64,000 bases of DNA. It comes from JACPTG01 sp964504135. GTDB lineage: Archaea; Nanobdellota; Nanobdellia; Woesearchaeales; UBA10216. Under the pieces are notes generated by a model, which was given only the letters and a program-made list of their open reading frames with translations, searched no databases and had not been told where the DNA came from. Shown here in pieces: positions 39,158-48,525 of this stretch (positions are counted from its first letter, which is position 1; every line of letters begins with the position of its first letter). Where the stretch lies: positions 1-64,000 of the forward strand of contig CAZDCW010000002.1 of the NCBI GenBank assembly GCA_964504135.1. Direction: 5' to 3'. A program made the translations under genes and the position numbers.

Positions 39158-40609
39158 CTAGAGCTTGAAGCTTCCCCTGTAATATTTTGCCATGATGAGC
39201 CCAATTTGATGAACGTCAGTGATGTTCTGCTTCACAAACCATTTCAGGATTTTTGTCTTCTCGGCGAGGTCCTTTTCAATATCAGCAGGGCTGAGGCCTG
39301 TGTAGAGGTTTAGTATTTCGTAGAGCCTTTTTGGCTCGCGGAGCTTTACAAGCGCGTCCTTCTGGATGTCGAGCTGCATCAGGACTTCCGCGTCGCCGTT
39401 TTCCTTCATTTCGGCAATCTGCAGCGTCCGCCTCATCCCTGTCCTCCTGTTCCTGTTCTGGGCGAGTATCATGGACAGGGCGCTGAGGGTGAACTTGGCT
39501 ATGTTGATGGGCGGGCTTGTTAGCCTGACTATTGTCTCGGCTGCGTTGTTGGCGTGGATGGTCGCATAGACGCTGTGCCCGGTGTGCATTGCCTCAAACA
39601 GGACTTCAGCTTCCCTCTGCCTCCTTATCTCTCCGACCAGTATCCTGTCAGGCCTCATCCTGAGGGAATTGACTACAAGGTCGAGCATTGTCACTTCGCC
39701 TTTTCCTTCCGGGTTCGGCAGCCTGGTCTCCATTGGAACCCAGTGCAGGGTGTTGGGCAGTGTCAGCTCCCTTGTGTCCTCTATCGAAATTATTCTCTGG
39801 TTTGGGGGGAAGAAGTTTGCTATGGCGTTCATCGCCGAGGTCTTTCCTGAGCCTGTGCCCCCTGCTATCAGCATTGAAAGCTCGTTCTGGATGCCCATCC
39901 ACACAAGGCTGGCGCCTTCGTATGAGATGGTGTTGCCTGTTATCAGGTCAGTGATGGACCATGGCTTTTCAGAGAATTTCCTTATGGTTATTGTGTGCCC
40001 CTTTGTTGAAATAGGGGAGAGGGTCGCGTTTACCCTGTCTCCTGTCTTTAGGGACGCATCCATCAGTGGCTTGAGGAGGGTTATTTCCTTGCCTATGTCC
40101 CTTCCAATCATCGTCGCATAATGCCTTATCCTCGCCTCTTTGGAGATTACGACGTTTGTCTTGAGCCAGCCGTGCTTTTTGTGATAGACCCATACAGGCT
40201 CCGCGGAGTTGTTTACTACAATTTCCTCAAGGTCCTTGTCCTTCAGGAGTATCTCAATGTTGCCCAGCCCGATGTTCTGCTGGATTACGTGGTTCATCAG
40301 CAGGTCAGCGGTCTTTGTGTCGATGTTTGGGAAGTACTTCCTGATTAGGAGCATAATCTCCTCTCTGAACCTTTCCTTTATGCTGTCAATGGTGTCCTCG
40401 CTGTATTCCCTGGTTTCAATGTTTATCTTTGAGACGAACTCCTCCCTGAGCTTGGCGAGGATTATGTTGGTTGTTGGGCTGATGTTCAGTATCGAGATGT
40501 TGTATGTCGGGACGACTTCCTGGGGCTCAAAGTATATGTGTACGTCCACAATTACCCCTCCCACGGTCAGCTTGTAGGAATCAATAAGCTTAACTTCCTC
40601 TTCCACCAA
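39158..40609 (-). CDS. tadA: TadA/FlaI-type secretion ATPase
   Basis: 483 residues. Walker A is LIAGGTGSGKTSAMNAIANF, the Asp box LVGEIRRQREAEVLFEAMHT, the His box HSVYATIHANNAAETIVRL, and an Arg-finger segment precedes Walker A. It powers assembly of type IV pilus-like filaments or a Tad secretion machine with the TadC proteins. The N-terminal half is a helical domain. It lies between the 906-residue protein and TadC, with 13 bases from the former, so one operon. The filament protein must be elsewhere. Confidence 0.93.
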   Translation of the reverse strand: MVEEEVKLIDSYKLTVGGVIVDVHIYFEPQEVVPTYNISILNISPTTNIILAKLREEFVSKINIETREYSEDTIDSIKERFREEIMLLIRKYFPNIDTKTADLLMNHVIQQNIGLGNIEILLKDKDLEEIVVNNSAEPVWVYHKKHGWLKTNVVISKEARIRHYATMIGRDIGKEITLLKPLMDASLKTGDRVNATLSPISTKGHTITIRKFSEKPWSITDLITGNTISYEGASLVWMGIQNELSMLIAGGTGSGKTSAMNAIANFFPPNQRIISIEDTRELTLPNTLHWVPMETRLPNPEGKGEVTMLDLVVNSLRMRPDRILVGEIRRQREAEVLFEAMHTGHSVYATIHANNAAETIVRLTSPPINIAKFTLSALSMILAQNRNRRTGMRRTLQIAEMKENGDAEVLMQLDIQKDALVKLREPKRLYEILNLYTGLSPADIEKDLAEKTKILKWFVKQNITDVHQIGLIMAKYYRGSFKL

Positions 40610-40622
40610 ATCCCCCTTTTTT

Positions 40623-43343
40623 TTACACAGGCATTCTAATCCTGGGAGCCGCAGACCGCCTGAGCTGCCTTATCTTGATTTCAAGCTCCCTCATCCCCTG
40701 TTCCCCTGAGTTTAAGACTGCATTTTTTCCCTGAATGTCTTGAGCATGAAATATTCCAGGCCTTGGGATGCCCTGAACTGTGGCTGTTATTGGCCTGGCT
40801 GTGTTGGCTGGAGCAGGTTTTGGCATGCCCGGCGCAGGCCTTGTCATAGGCCGGATTGCCTGAGCTGCAGCATTCGCAGCCGGACTCGCAGCACGGATTG
40901 TTATGGGCTGGATTGGCCTGGGTGTTGTTGCCTGGTTGGCTCTGAATGCTGTGACTGGGCGTACAGGAGGCCTTGCCATTCCTGCGGCCGTTGGAAATTT
41001 TGAAAATTGGCTTGGCACTTCTGCCTGGGCTTTTGGTGGTGGGCTTGCTGCTATGATTGGCTTGATAATGGCTGGTGCCACGACTGGCGTGCGTATTGCA
41101 GGCTGGGCTAGTGCAGGTTGTGGAATTGCTGTCTTTGGCGCTGTCTGGATGCTCGCCGGTTTGGCAGCTAAGGCCACGCTTTGGACTGGCAGATGGCTGG
41201 CTGCAATGGCTGGCTTGGGCTGCACGGATTTGGCAACTGGCTCCTTGGGCTGGGCGCTTGCCTGCGCCTGTGCATTGCGCTGTTCCCAGTATTCCATCAG
41301 CTGCCTTGCCTCGGACATGGATAGTTTTTCTCCCAAGGACGCAATATCCCTGTGCATTTCAGCAAGCGCATTTTCCCCTGTCGCCTTCTCCCAAATGCTA
41401 ACCTTCCTGTAGAAGTCAACCTCGTGCGCAAGCTCTGCCACGCTTTCCCAGAGCCTTAGCTTTTCCTGGACAAATCCAAGGGGCAGCTCATTGAACACCT
41501 TTCTTACCTTATGGTAATCAGGCTCAAGCAGGTCAAATTGCTTGGCCTCCATGTGGTGCTTTGCCTCAATCAGCAGCTTGAGTATCTCGTGATACATTTT
41601 GTTTACTTCAGATGAGTGGGTGGCCAGTATATTATGGTCTGTCCTTAGCATCAACTCCCTGTAAAGTTCCAGCACCTTTTTCCTGGCAATGCTCTTCTGG
41701 TAGTCATAGCCTTGTGGCAGTCTGCCGTAGTCAGACGCGGCTTCGGAATACATTTCTTCTGCGAGTTCTAGCCTGCCTGCCCTGAGGTAGCGGTTTGCTT
41801 CAGCCACTTTCCTGTCAAGAGCCACCAGCTTGGTGTGGATGTCGGCTGCCATGTAGTTGCCTGCTTTTGACAGGACTGCCTCGTAGCTTCTTATGATTGC
41901 GTTCTGCAGGTCAATTTTTTCAGCGATGAAGCCTTCAGGGAGGGAGGCATGGAGCCGCTTGAGGCTCTCATAGGTTGAGCCTGCATCCTCAATTTTGCCC
42001 CTCGCGGATTCTTCCTGCATCCTGCGGACTAGCTGGATTATCTGCGCTGACTTTTCCTTCAGTTCGCGGCCTGCTGCCTCGGCATAAGCCTGTGCGAGAG
42101 AGTGGTGCGCTGGCATGAGCCTTTCAAAAATGGCCAGTTTTTCCCTGACAAAGGCCTTTGGGATGGTGTCGTAGGTTGCCTTTGCCTCATGGTACTTGCC
42201 TATCGCGTCCTTAATCCTTCCTGCCTTGACATCCTCCTGGATTGCGGCCAGGAGCGCAGTTATCTTGGATGACTTTGAGTTGTATTCCCTTGAGAGATTA
42301 TCCTTCCTTATCTTTGAAAGGTTCCCGAACAGGGTGAGTATCTTCTGCTCAAGTGCCTTCCTCTCGCGGTAAAACCCAGAGGGGAGTTGCTCAAAAATTT
42401 TTTTCATCTCGTAGTAGGCCTCTTCAGCCCTGGCGACCTGCCCTTTTTTGTTGGCGTCCTCGCATACCCTGATGAGGGCGACTAGCTTCTTGGTGCCTTC
42501 GCGCATCTCCTCCAGTGACTTGCGGTCAATTACATTTGACAGGTCCTTGTTCAGTTTAAGTAAGTCCTTCTCCACTTCCAGCTTCCTCCTGGCAAAATCA
42601 GAAGGCATCCTCTGGTGCATTTCCCTCAGCTGCGCATAGAGCCGCGTTGCATCCTTGACATTGCCCTGGCCGATGAATGAGTACGCCCTGTCAAGCAGGA
42701 CTTTGATATCCGCAGAGGCCTCCTCCTTTCTCTGCTTCTGGCGCTCAACGTCGCTGTACACCTGCTTCAGGCTGAAGATAAGCTCCTTCAGGTCCCTGTG
42801 GATGCGGCTGTACAGCCTGCTGGCCTCGTCATACCTGCCTGTCTCGGCAGCGTAGTTTGCCTTCTGCAGGAGGCTGTCAAGCTCACCAAGTTGCTTTGCC
42901 GTGGCCTCCTTCTGGCCGGCCGGCAGCTGAACTGTGCCCTGGTATGACTTTGTCTTTGCAAGAAGCTCGGGAAGGGAGGCCTTTACATTGCTGAAATCGC
43001 CATGCTTAAGCTCAGTATCAACCTTTTGGACTAGCTCCTCTGTCCTCTTTAGGACAGACTTGTTGTAATCCTCCTGCTCTTCCTTTGGCATTGGCTTCTC
43101 AAACTTCTCCTGGACAGGCTTCTGGCCGCCTCCAGGCTTAGTATATACAAGGTAGGGGGTTGTGAACTTGTACTTCACAGAAAGGAGGCGCTCCTCCTCA
43201 AGGAAATTGGCCCAGTTCTCGAGCGTGGCTGGAGGTATGCCGAGCACTTTGGCAGCTTCATCCAGCGAAATCTCATTGACCTCCTTCAGAAGGTTCATCA
43301 GAAGGTCCGCTTCTGTTGTTATCTTTGTGGGTTGGTCGGCCAT
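40623..43343 (-). CDS. 906-residue winged-helix, helical-repeat protein of the Tad locus
   Basis: Residues about 12-70 look like a winged helix (MNLLKEVNEISLDEAAKVLG, LENWANFLEEERLL). Residues about 90-670 consist of repeated helical pairs of about 60-75 residues with a recurring pattern: AR-EEA---Y--M---F--LP-GF--EK, then a long charged helix. Residues 690-870 are proline/alanine-rich, and a short basic helix ends the chain. It precedes the ATPase in the operon. The repeats suggest a scaffold or tether; a link to pilus regulation or assembly is inferred from position. TATA (TTTTTAAGG, about 43384-43392) lies upstream. Confidence 0.75.
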   Translation of the reverse strand: MADQPTKITTEADLLMNLLKEVNEISLDEAAKVLGIPPATLENWANFLEEERLLSVKYKFTTPYLVYTKPGGGQKPVQEKFEKPMPKEEQEDYNKSVLKRTEELVQKVDTELKHGDFSNVKASLPELLAKTKSYQGTVQLPAGQKEATAKQLGELDSLLQKANYAAETGRYDEASRLYSRIHRDLKELIFSLKQVYSDVERQKQRKEEASADIKVLLDRAYSFIGQGNVKDATRLYAQLREMHQRMPSDFARRKLEVEKDLLKLNKDLSNVIDRKSLEEMREGTKKLVALIRVCEDANKKGQVARAEEAYYEMKKIFEQLPSGFYRERKALEQKILTLFGNLSKIRKDNLSREYNSKSSKITALLAAIQEDVKAGRIKDAIGKYHEAKATYDTIPKAFVREKLAIFERLMPAHHSLAQAYAEAAGRELKEKSAQIIQLVRRMQEESARGKIEDAGSTYESLKRLHASLPEGFIAEKIDLQNAIIRSYEAVLSKAGNYMAADIHTKLVALDRKVAEANRYLRAGRLELAEEMYSEAASDYGRLPQGYDYQKSIARKKVLELYRELMLRTDHNILATHSSEVNKMYHEILKLLIEAKHHMEAKQFDLLEPDYHKVRKVFNELPLGFVQEKLRLWESVAELAHEVDFYRKVSIWEKATGENALAEMHRDIASLGEKLSMSEARQLMEYWEQRNAQAQASAQPKEPVAKSVQPKPAIAASHLPVQSVALAAKPASIQTAPKTAIPQPALAQPAIRTPVVAPAIIKPIIAASPPPKAQAEVPSQFSKFPTAAGMARPPVRPVTAFRANQATTPRPIQPITIRAASPAANAAAQAIRPMTRPAPGMPKPAPANTARPITATVQGIPRPGIFHAQDIQGKNAVLNSGEQGMRELEIKIRQLRRSAAPRIRMPV

Positions 43344-43417
43344 TTTAGAGATACAACTAATGCCTTCAAAAGCCCATCCCAGCCTTAAAAATCTTTATCA
43401 CTACTATAGAATTACAG

Positions 43418-44053
43418 TTACTCGGTTTCTTCCTTTTCCTCGGCTGGCAGCTCTTTCGCTGCCTGTTGCTGGGCAACTTTTCCCTTGGAGACTATGCCTG
43501 CCCACTTGATTTCGCAGGACCTGATTGGGTAAATCTTCTTCAGGCTGGATTTTGCGCTGGTCTGGAGCCTGTTGGATATGATCATCCTCACAAGCTCTTC
43601 AAAGCTAACCTTCTTCACCTCAGAGGCGATATACCTCATCAGTTCCTTCCTGAGCTTTGCCACGACAGCGCCCCTGCCCAGTGCCTTGGTGACAAGGAAA
43701 GGCTTCAGCCTGGCCTTGCGGCCATCAGCAGTCTCGCAGACATATGAAACGTCAATCCTGTTGCAGCCCCTCCTGACCAGCCTCCTTACGGCTGCGGGAA
43801 TGAGCTCTACGGCAATCAGGTCAGCAGTGGCTTTCTCCGAATCGGCTGAGATAACCTTAAACTTAAGGTAGACTGACTGCTGCTTGATGTCATCAGTCAG
43901 GGTCATAAGATTAACAGAAATAATCCTTCCGACAAGGTCTGAAGGGCCTGCGACAAGGCTTTCGCCTATAATCTTTTCGTCAAACTCCTTGGATGCGCAG
44001 ACAGGAAACCACTTCTTCTTCACTGCCTTGAGCGCCTGCCTCTGCTCTGCCAT
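43418..44053 (-). CDS. rps3ae: 30S ribosomal protein S3ae (eS1)
   Basis: 211 residues. KKKWFPVCASKEFDEKIIGE, then VYLKFKVISADSEKATADLI, RRGCNRIDVSYVCETADGRK and LRKELMRYIASEV match the archaeal/eukaryotic S3ae family. It sits on the small subunit near the mRNA exit. The C-terminus is acidic (EEKEETE), as in other archaea. TATA (CTTTATAAACC, about 44073-44083) supports the start. Adjacent to the Tad locus but probably a separate unit. Confidence 0.93.
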   Translation of the reverse strand: MAEQRQALKAVKKKWFPVCASKEFDEKIIGESLVAGPSDLVGRIISVNLMTLTDDIKQQSVYLKFKVISADSEKATADLIAVELIPAAVRRLVRRGCNRIDVSYVCETADGRKARLKPFLVTKALGRGAVVAKLRKELMRYIASEVKKVSFEELVRMIISNRLQTSAKSSLKKIYPIRSCEIKWAGIVSKGKVAQQQAAKELPAEEKEETE

Positions 44054-44100
44054 GGGAGAAGTGGAAACCCGGCTGGTTTATAAAGTTGGTGGTGGGCGAT

Positions 44101-44201
44101 TTGCAGTTGGTGGTTAGTCGTTGGTGGTTTGTGGTTTTACTTAACTAATAGCAGGCTGACTCTTCGTGTACTGTACAAAGTGACCTGTGCACAGGGCAAT
44201 G
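44101..44201 (+). repeat. Repeat element, copy of the 37.15 kb element
   Basis: Contains GTTGGTGG three times (about 44085-44092, 44106-44113 and 44120-44127), the 15-base GTTGGTGGTTTGTGG (44120-44134), the unit TAGCAGGCTGACTCTTCG with TGTAC (44149-44171) and the palindrome CCTGTGCACAGG (44184-44195). It lies upstream of S3ae. The 44054-44456 region has no coding frame. Confidence 0.6.
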
Positions 44202-44230
44202 CATATTCACAGGGAAAGCACAGTGAACAT

Positions 44231-44404
44231 TATCGTAAATTGCGGTAATTAGTGCAAAATTCGCATGCAATTTACGAGATTAGAATTGCGCATATCCATC
44301 AACTAATCAGCGCAATTCTCTATATCAGTCAGTGCACGAATCCAAGCCGTACTCATTGCGTACTCCCGACGGGGGCTGCTGAATCCAGGGAGCCACAGGC
44401 TGCT
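44231..44404 (+). ncRNA. Structured RNA candidate, copy B, with two upstream hairpins
   Basis: Hairpin 1: TCGTAAATTGC (44233-44243) with GCAATTTACGA (44267-44277), 11 pairs. Hairpin 2: AGAATTGCGC (44282-44291) with GCGCAATTCT (44310-44319), 10 pairs. The 75-base core (44330-44404) matches copy A at 8774-8848 in sequence and order: CAGTGCACGAA, a small hairpin (here GTAC/GTAC), a C-rich/G-rich hairpin (CTCCC-GAC-GGGGG), TGAATC and GCCACAGGCTGCT. Differences keep pairing possible in both hairpins. No named RNA family fits. It lies 52 bases from the gyrB end and converges with it. Confidence 0.5.
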
Positions 44405-44456
44405 ATTTACAGTAAATAACACATAAGCAAATTGCTTGATAGAAAAAGGTTCCGCC

Positions 44457-46328
44457 CTAAACGTCCAGGTTCTTCACAAACCTTGCATTGGACTCTATGA
44501 AGGCCCGCCTTGGCTCCACCTCGCTGCCCATGAGCACTGTGAAAATCTTGTCAGCCTCGACAGCGTCCTCAATCGTGACTTTCAGGAGCGTCCTGGCTTC
44601 AGGGTTCATGGTTGTGTCCCACAGCTGGCCTGGGTTCATCTCGCCAAGGCCTTTGTACCTCTGGACTTCCACGTCGCCGAAGGATGCAAGGCCGCTGGCA
44701 AGCTGGTCGTCATTGTAATAGTAGTGGTCTTTCCTGTCTTTGGTTATCTTGTAAAGGGGGGGCTGCGCTATGTAGACATGGCCTGCATCTATAAGGGGCC
44801 TCATGTACCTGAAGAAGAATGTCAGCAAAAGAGTTCTTATGTGGGCGCCGTCGACATCAGCGTCGCACATAAGGATGAGCTTTGAGTACCTCAGCTTCGC
44901 GATGTCAAAAGTCTCCCCAATCCCTGCGCCAATCGCTGTTACCAGCACAACCAGCTCGCCGCTTGAGAGTATCTTGTTCAGCCTTGCCTTCTCAACATTC
45001 AGGATTTTTCCCTTCAGCGGAAGCACTGCCTGGAATTCGCGGTTTCTTCCGCCCTTGCAGGAGCCGCCTGCGGACTCGCCCTCAACTATGAAAAGTTCGC
45101 ATTTGTCAGGGTCTCGCGAAGCGCAGTCGGCAAGCTTTCCGGGCAGTGAGCCGCTCTCAAGCGCGGTTTTCCTCCTTACAAGGTCCCGTGCCTTCTTTGC
45201 AGCCTCCCTTGCCTTGGCCGCGTTCAGGCACTTGTCAACCACAAGCCGGGCTATTTTGGGGTTCTCCTCAAAAAAGGCTGACAGGGAGCTGCTGATGGCA
45301 GAGTCAACAATTCCCTTCACGTCAGAGTTTCCCAGCTTTGTCTTGGTCTGGCCCTCAAACTGCGGCTCAGGAACCTTCACGGATATTACTGCTGTAAGCC
45401 CTTCCCTGACGTCGTCGCTTGTCATCCGCTCGTCGCCAAGCCTGTTCTTCTCTATGTAAGAGTTGATTGTCCTTGTAAGCGCTGTCTTGAATCCCGAAAG
45501 GTGCGTGCCGCCTTCAACCGTGTTGATGTTGTTGGCGAAGGAAAAGACAGATTCGTTATAGCCGTCGTTGTACTGCAGGGCCACTTCAACCTGGACGCCA
45601 TCCTTTTCCCTGGATACGTAGATTACAGGGTGGAGGGCTGCGCGGTTCTGGTTCAGGTACTCTATAAAGGACTTGATGCCTCCCTCATAATGGAACTCAT
45701 TTGACTTTTCGGTTCGCTCATCCTGTATGGAAATCCTTAGGCCCTTGTTGAGGAATGCGAGCTCTCGCATGCGGCTTGATATGGTATCAAAGCTGAATTC
45801 TATGCTTTCAAAGATTTCCTTGTCAGCCAGGAAATTCACCCTGGTTCCAGTGCCTTCGCCGTCTGCAACAGCTGAGACGTCAGCAAGGGGATTTCCCCTG
45901 GCGTATTCCTGCCTGTATATCTTCCCGTCCCGCCTGACCTCAACCCAGAGCGTTTCTGAGAGGGCGTTGACAACCGAAACGCCAACCCCGTGGAGGCCTC
46001 CGCTTACCTTGTAGGCTTTCTTGTCAAACTTGCCTCCTGCGTGAAGCCGCGTCATCACTATCTCAAGGGCTGACTTGCCAAACTTGGGCATGATGTCTAC
46101 AGGAATCCCCCTGCCGTCATCAGAGACTGTCACAGAATTGTCCTTGTGGATCACAACCCGGATGACCTTGGCAAAGCCGGCAACCGCCTCGTCAACGCTG
46201 TTGTCAACAACCTCATAGACAAGCTGGTGCAGGCCCCTGGCTGAGGTGCTTCCAACGTACATTCCAGGCCTTTTCCTTACAGCGTCAAGGCCTCCTAGGA
46301 CTGTGATGCTGCTTGCGTCGTATGCCAT
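44457..46328 (-). CDS. gyrB: DNA gyrase subunit B
   Basis: 623 residues, a normal bacterial-type length. The ATP site shows EVVDNSVDEAVAGFA, DDGRGIPVDIMPKFGKSALE and GGLHGVGVSVVNALSE; the TOPRIM part shows EGESAGGSCKGGRNREFQAV, LPLKGKILNVEKAR and ILMCDADVDGAHIRTLLLTF; the C-terminal QRYKGLGEMNPGQLWDTTMN is conserved. It introduces negative supercoils with GyrA, which is not in the window. Gyrase in archaea is a bacterial acquisition found in many lineages. TATA (AATATTTAAACC, about 46379-46390) is upstream. Confidence 0.97.
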   Translation of the reverse strand: MAYDASSITVLGGLDAVRKRPGMYVGSTSARGLHQLVYEVVDNSVDEAVAGFAKVIRVVIHKDNSVTVSDDGRGIPVDIMPKFGKSALEIVMTRLHAGGKFDKKAYKVSGGLHGVGVSVVNALSETLWVEVRRDGKIYRQEYARGNPLADVSAVADGEGTGTRVNFLADKEIFESIEFSFDTISSRMRELAFLNKGLRISIQDERTEKSNEFHYEGGIKSFIEYLNQNRAALHPVIYVSREKDGVQVEVALQYNDGYNESVFSFANNINTVEGGTHLSGFKTALTRTINSYIEKNRLGDERMTSDDVREGLTAVISVKVPEPQFEGQTKTKLGNSDVKGIVDSAISSSLSAFFEENPKIARLVVDKCLNAAKAREAAKKARDLVRRKTALESGSLPGKLADCASRDPDKCELFIVEGESAGGSCKGGRNREFQAVLPLKGKILNVEKARLNKILSSGELVVLVTAIGAGIGETFDIAKLRYSKLILMCDADVDGAHIRTLLLTFFFRYMRPLIDAGHVYIAQPPLYKITKDRKDHYYYNDDQLASGLASFGDVEVQRYKGLGEMNPGQLWDTTMNPEARTLLKVTIEDAVEADKIFTVLMGSEVEPRRAFIESNARFVKNLDV

Positions 46329-46573
46329 TTTTTATCCTGCCGTCGGAGAATTCCGCATCAGGCAAAAAGAGCACTGGTTTAAATATTTTGCCTTTTGAAA
46401 AAGAGGGTTTCAGCGCCTAAAATGGCTGGATTTTGGGGTTTCAGCGGACAGGTCAGGGCCTGAAGAATAAAAAAATAAGCGCCTGTGAAACACCAGTCAG
46501 CATGGTGAAATCGAGGCGAAAGTTTTTATGCGACAGGCCGCTTTCCAAGAAAACCAAAAAAGGAGGTTCAAAA

Positions 46574-46936
46574 ATGGATGTTCAAAATTTTTTTGGGAGT
46601 GGAAGGCACAGCCATATAGGCTCAATTGTGCGAGAGTTCACAGTCGGCCAGGTTGCCGGAACACTGCTCTCAGCCATTATGCCAGCGGGCGATTTAAGCC
46701 CGGAGCGAATATCCGCCGTGTTGTTTATAGCCCCTGCAGCGGTTGGATTTGGGGCTTCGCAGCCAGTGAGGGAGTATGTAACAAGGCATCCAGACTACTG
46801 GCCGCTCCTGGCTGGAATTGCTGCCGGGATTGCAACAGGGTTGGCGGCAAAATATGTGGCCAAAGCACACACAGATAAGCCTGCATCATACAGCATGCCT
46901 GTTTTTATGTCAGGCGGCAACACGTACAGGGTTTGA
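46574..46936 (+). CDS. Small hydrophobic hypothetical protein
   Basis: 120 residues from ATG 46574 after AGGAGGT. A polar N-terminus is followed by three hydrophobic stretches (QVAGTLLSAIMPAG, AVLFIAPAAVGFG, LLAGIAAGIATGLAAK), so an integral membrane protein is likely. The frame upstream (from 46433) has basic unstructured composition and overlaps the promoter region. Not recognised. Confidence 0.55.
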   Translation: MDVQNFFGSGRHSHIGSIVREFTVGQVAGTLLSAIMPAGDLSPERISAVLFIAPAAVGFGASQPVREYVTRHPDYWPLLAGIAAGIATGLAAKYVAKAHTDKPASYSMPVFMSGGNTYRV

Positions 46937-46992
46937 GTCCAGGCTATGCAAGGCGCTGAACCTTTTTATACACTGCCAGACTCCCCAGGCCA

Positions 46993-47730
46993 ATGCTGAG
47001 CACATCTGATTTATCCCATTTGGCTAAGGACTTCGGCAATGGAAAAGTCCTTCAGGTCATAACGGATGGGCCGCTTACTATATACACGCTGGAATCAGGA
47101 AGCGCAAGTTTATTCCAGGCAGCCTATGCTGATGGGCGCATTATTGGAACCAGGAGGGTAGTTCTCGGCAATGTTGACGTTTCCTACTGGACGAGTGCCC
47201 CTGGCATCATCAGCTCCTTTTCTGCTGAATCGGCGGCAAAAATAAAACTCTTCGGCACAGGCATGGACTTCCATCACCCAGCGCCTGATTCAATTGAAGC
47301 CATGCTTGGAAGCACAGTACGCCGGATGGAGCTGGTCTATGACCTTGAGCGCGCTGAAGGAAAGCTTGCGCCTGTCATTTTTGCGGCAGTGGGCCAGCGC
47401 ACAATAAAGAACAGTGCATACTATAAGAAAGCCGCGGGTGGGCATGAGGGTTTGTTCGGCACAGGGCAGCCTTACATACTGGAAATCCGGGCTCAGGATA
47501 CGGGTGAGCTGCTGGAAAAGCTGATGGTTTCCATAGACAGGGCTTGGGTTGAGGTTGTCAGGGAAAGCCCTGGCATGAACGCAATCCTGCGGCTGCCATG
47601 CCAGCTGCCGCTGGGGAGGATAGAAGAGGCTTATGCTTCTGTAAGGTCAGACAGCAGCATGGCATGGCTCAACAGGACAGGCCATCCACAGCCTGAATGG
47701 ATTGTCTCAAGCAAGCCTATCGGATTATAG
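46993..47730 (+). CDS. Hypothetical 245-residue protein
   Basis: ATG 46993 follows a TATA (CTTTTTATACACT, about 46962-46974) and is probably leaderless. The sequence is soluble and mixed alpha/beta; no family recognised. The 3' end overlaps the convergent DPH6-like gene by 14 bases. No functional hint from the context. Confidence 0.55.
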   Translation: MLSTSDLSHLAKDFGNGKVLQVITDGPLTIYTLESGSASLFQAAYADGRIIGTRRVVLGNVDVSYWTSAPGIISSFSAESAAKIKLFGTGMDFHHPAPDSIEAMLGSTVRRMELVYDLERAEGKLAPVIFAAVGQRTIKNSAYYKKAAGGHEGLFGTGQPYILEIRAQDTGELLEKLMVSIDRAWVEVVRESPGMNAILRLPCQLPLGRIEEAYASVRSDSSMAWLNRTGHPQPEWIVSSKPIGL

Positions 47731-48418
47731 AAACCTTGTCAACCAGCCTTAACTTCTTTATCACTAAATAACCGCTGTACTTGTCCTCCATTACGCGGTC
47801 AGCCTCCTCAATGATTATGCGCTTCTTGAACACAGGGCCGTCGCATACGAAAGTGTCAGCGTAGCCGCCTTCAAACCCGATGTGGAATCCGTATTTCTGC
47901 GAGCGTCTTTTAAGTTCCTGGAACGCCTCGGAGGTAATCTGCCTGCCGAGCCAGTCCTCGCCCAGTCCTTCGGTTGCAATCTGCGTAATCCTGATGTCAT
48001 AGCCCTTCTTTATCATCTGCTCGACAATCTCCTCGTGGTCGTATCCTGCGTGGGCTGCAAAAACCTCTACCCTTGAGGGCATGAGCGCCTTCTGGAGGCT
48101 CCTGAGCTGCGTTTGCTGCAGTCCAACCCCGCCAAGCACAAGCGCCTCAACAGGATTCTGCTCAATAAATTGCCTGATTATCTGGGCTTCCTGCTTTGGG
48201 CTTGCAACGTCACAGGCAAGAAGGTGGTGCCTGATTCCAAGGGCCTCAGCCTGCTGGGGAGTGTGCTCGACAGTGGCAAAGTGGAAGAGGTAGCAGTCAG
48301 TTCTTGTTGGCTTGACAGAAAGCAGGTAGCTGATTTCCCAGCCCATCTGCCTGGCGTAGTCAACAGCATAAGTGCTGTCCTTTCCGCCTGAAAACATGAC
48401 AGCAACTTTCATTTTCAT
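47717..48418 (-). CDS. dph6: Diphthine-ammonia ligase-like ATP pyrophosphatase (DPH6)
   Basis: 233 residues from ATG 48418 (or 48412). The PP-loop is VMFSGGKDSTYA near residue 7; a conserved glycine-rich VEALVLGGVGLQQTQLRSLQ segment, the EGLGEDWLGRQI segment and GFEGGYADTFVCDGPVFKK match the DPH6/MJ0570 family. It adds the final amide to diphthamide on EF2 using ATP and ammonia. TATA (CTTTAAATAGG, about 48431-48441) is well placed. The longer upstream frame is unlikely. Confidence 0.85.
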   Translation of the reverse strand: MKMKVAVMFSGGKDSTYAVDYARQMGWEISYLLSVKPTRTDCYLFHFATVEHTPQQAEALGIRHHLLACDVASPKQEAQIIRQFIEQNPVEALVLGGVGLQQTQLRSLQKALMPSRVEVFAAHAGYDHEEIVEQMIKKGYDIRITQIATEGLGEDWLGRQITSEAFQELKRRSQKYGFHIGFEGGYADTFVCDGPVFKKRIIIEEADRVMEDKYSGYLVIKKLRLVDKVSIIR

Positions 48419-48525
48419 CCAAGTAAACTTAATCCTATTTAAAGTTTTGGATTTTCTATTTCGAAGGGCCAGGCGGGAAAATGCTGCCAAAATCTTTTTA
48501 TAGCAAAACAAAACCCTAAAATGTG

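Noticed and set aside
44330..44404. Cobalamin- or TPP-riboswitch reading of the RNA core
   Set aside because: Shared short words (GCCACAG, CTGAATC) do not come with the required conserved core, and the copies do not precede a matching metabolic gene.
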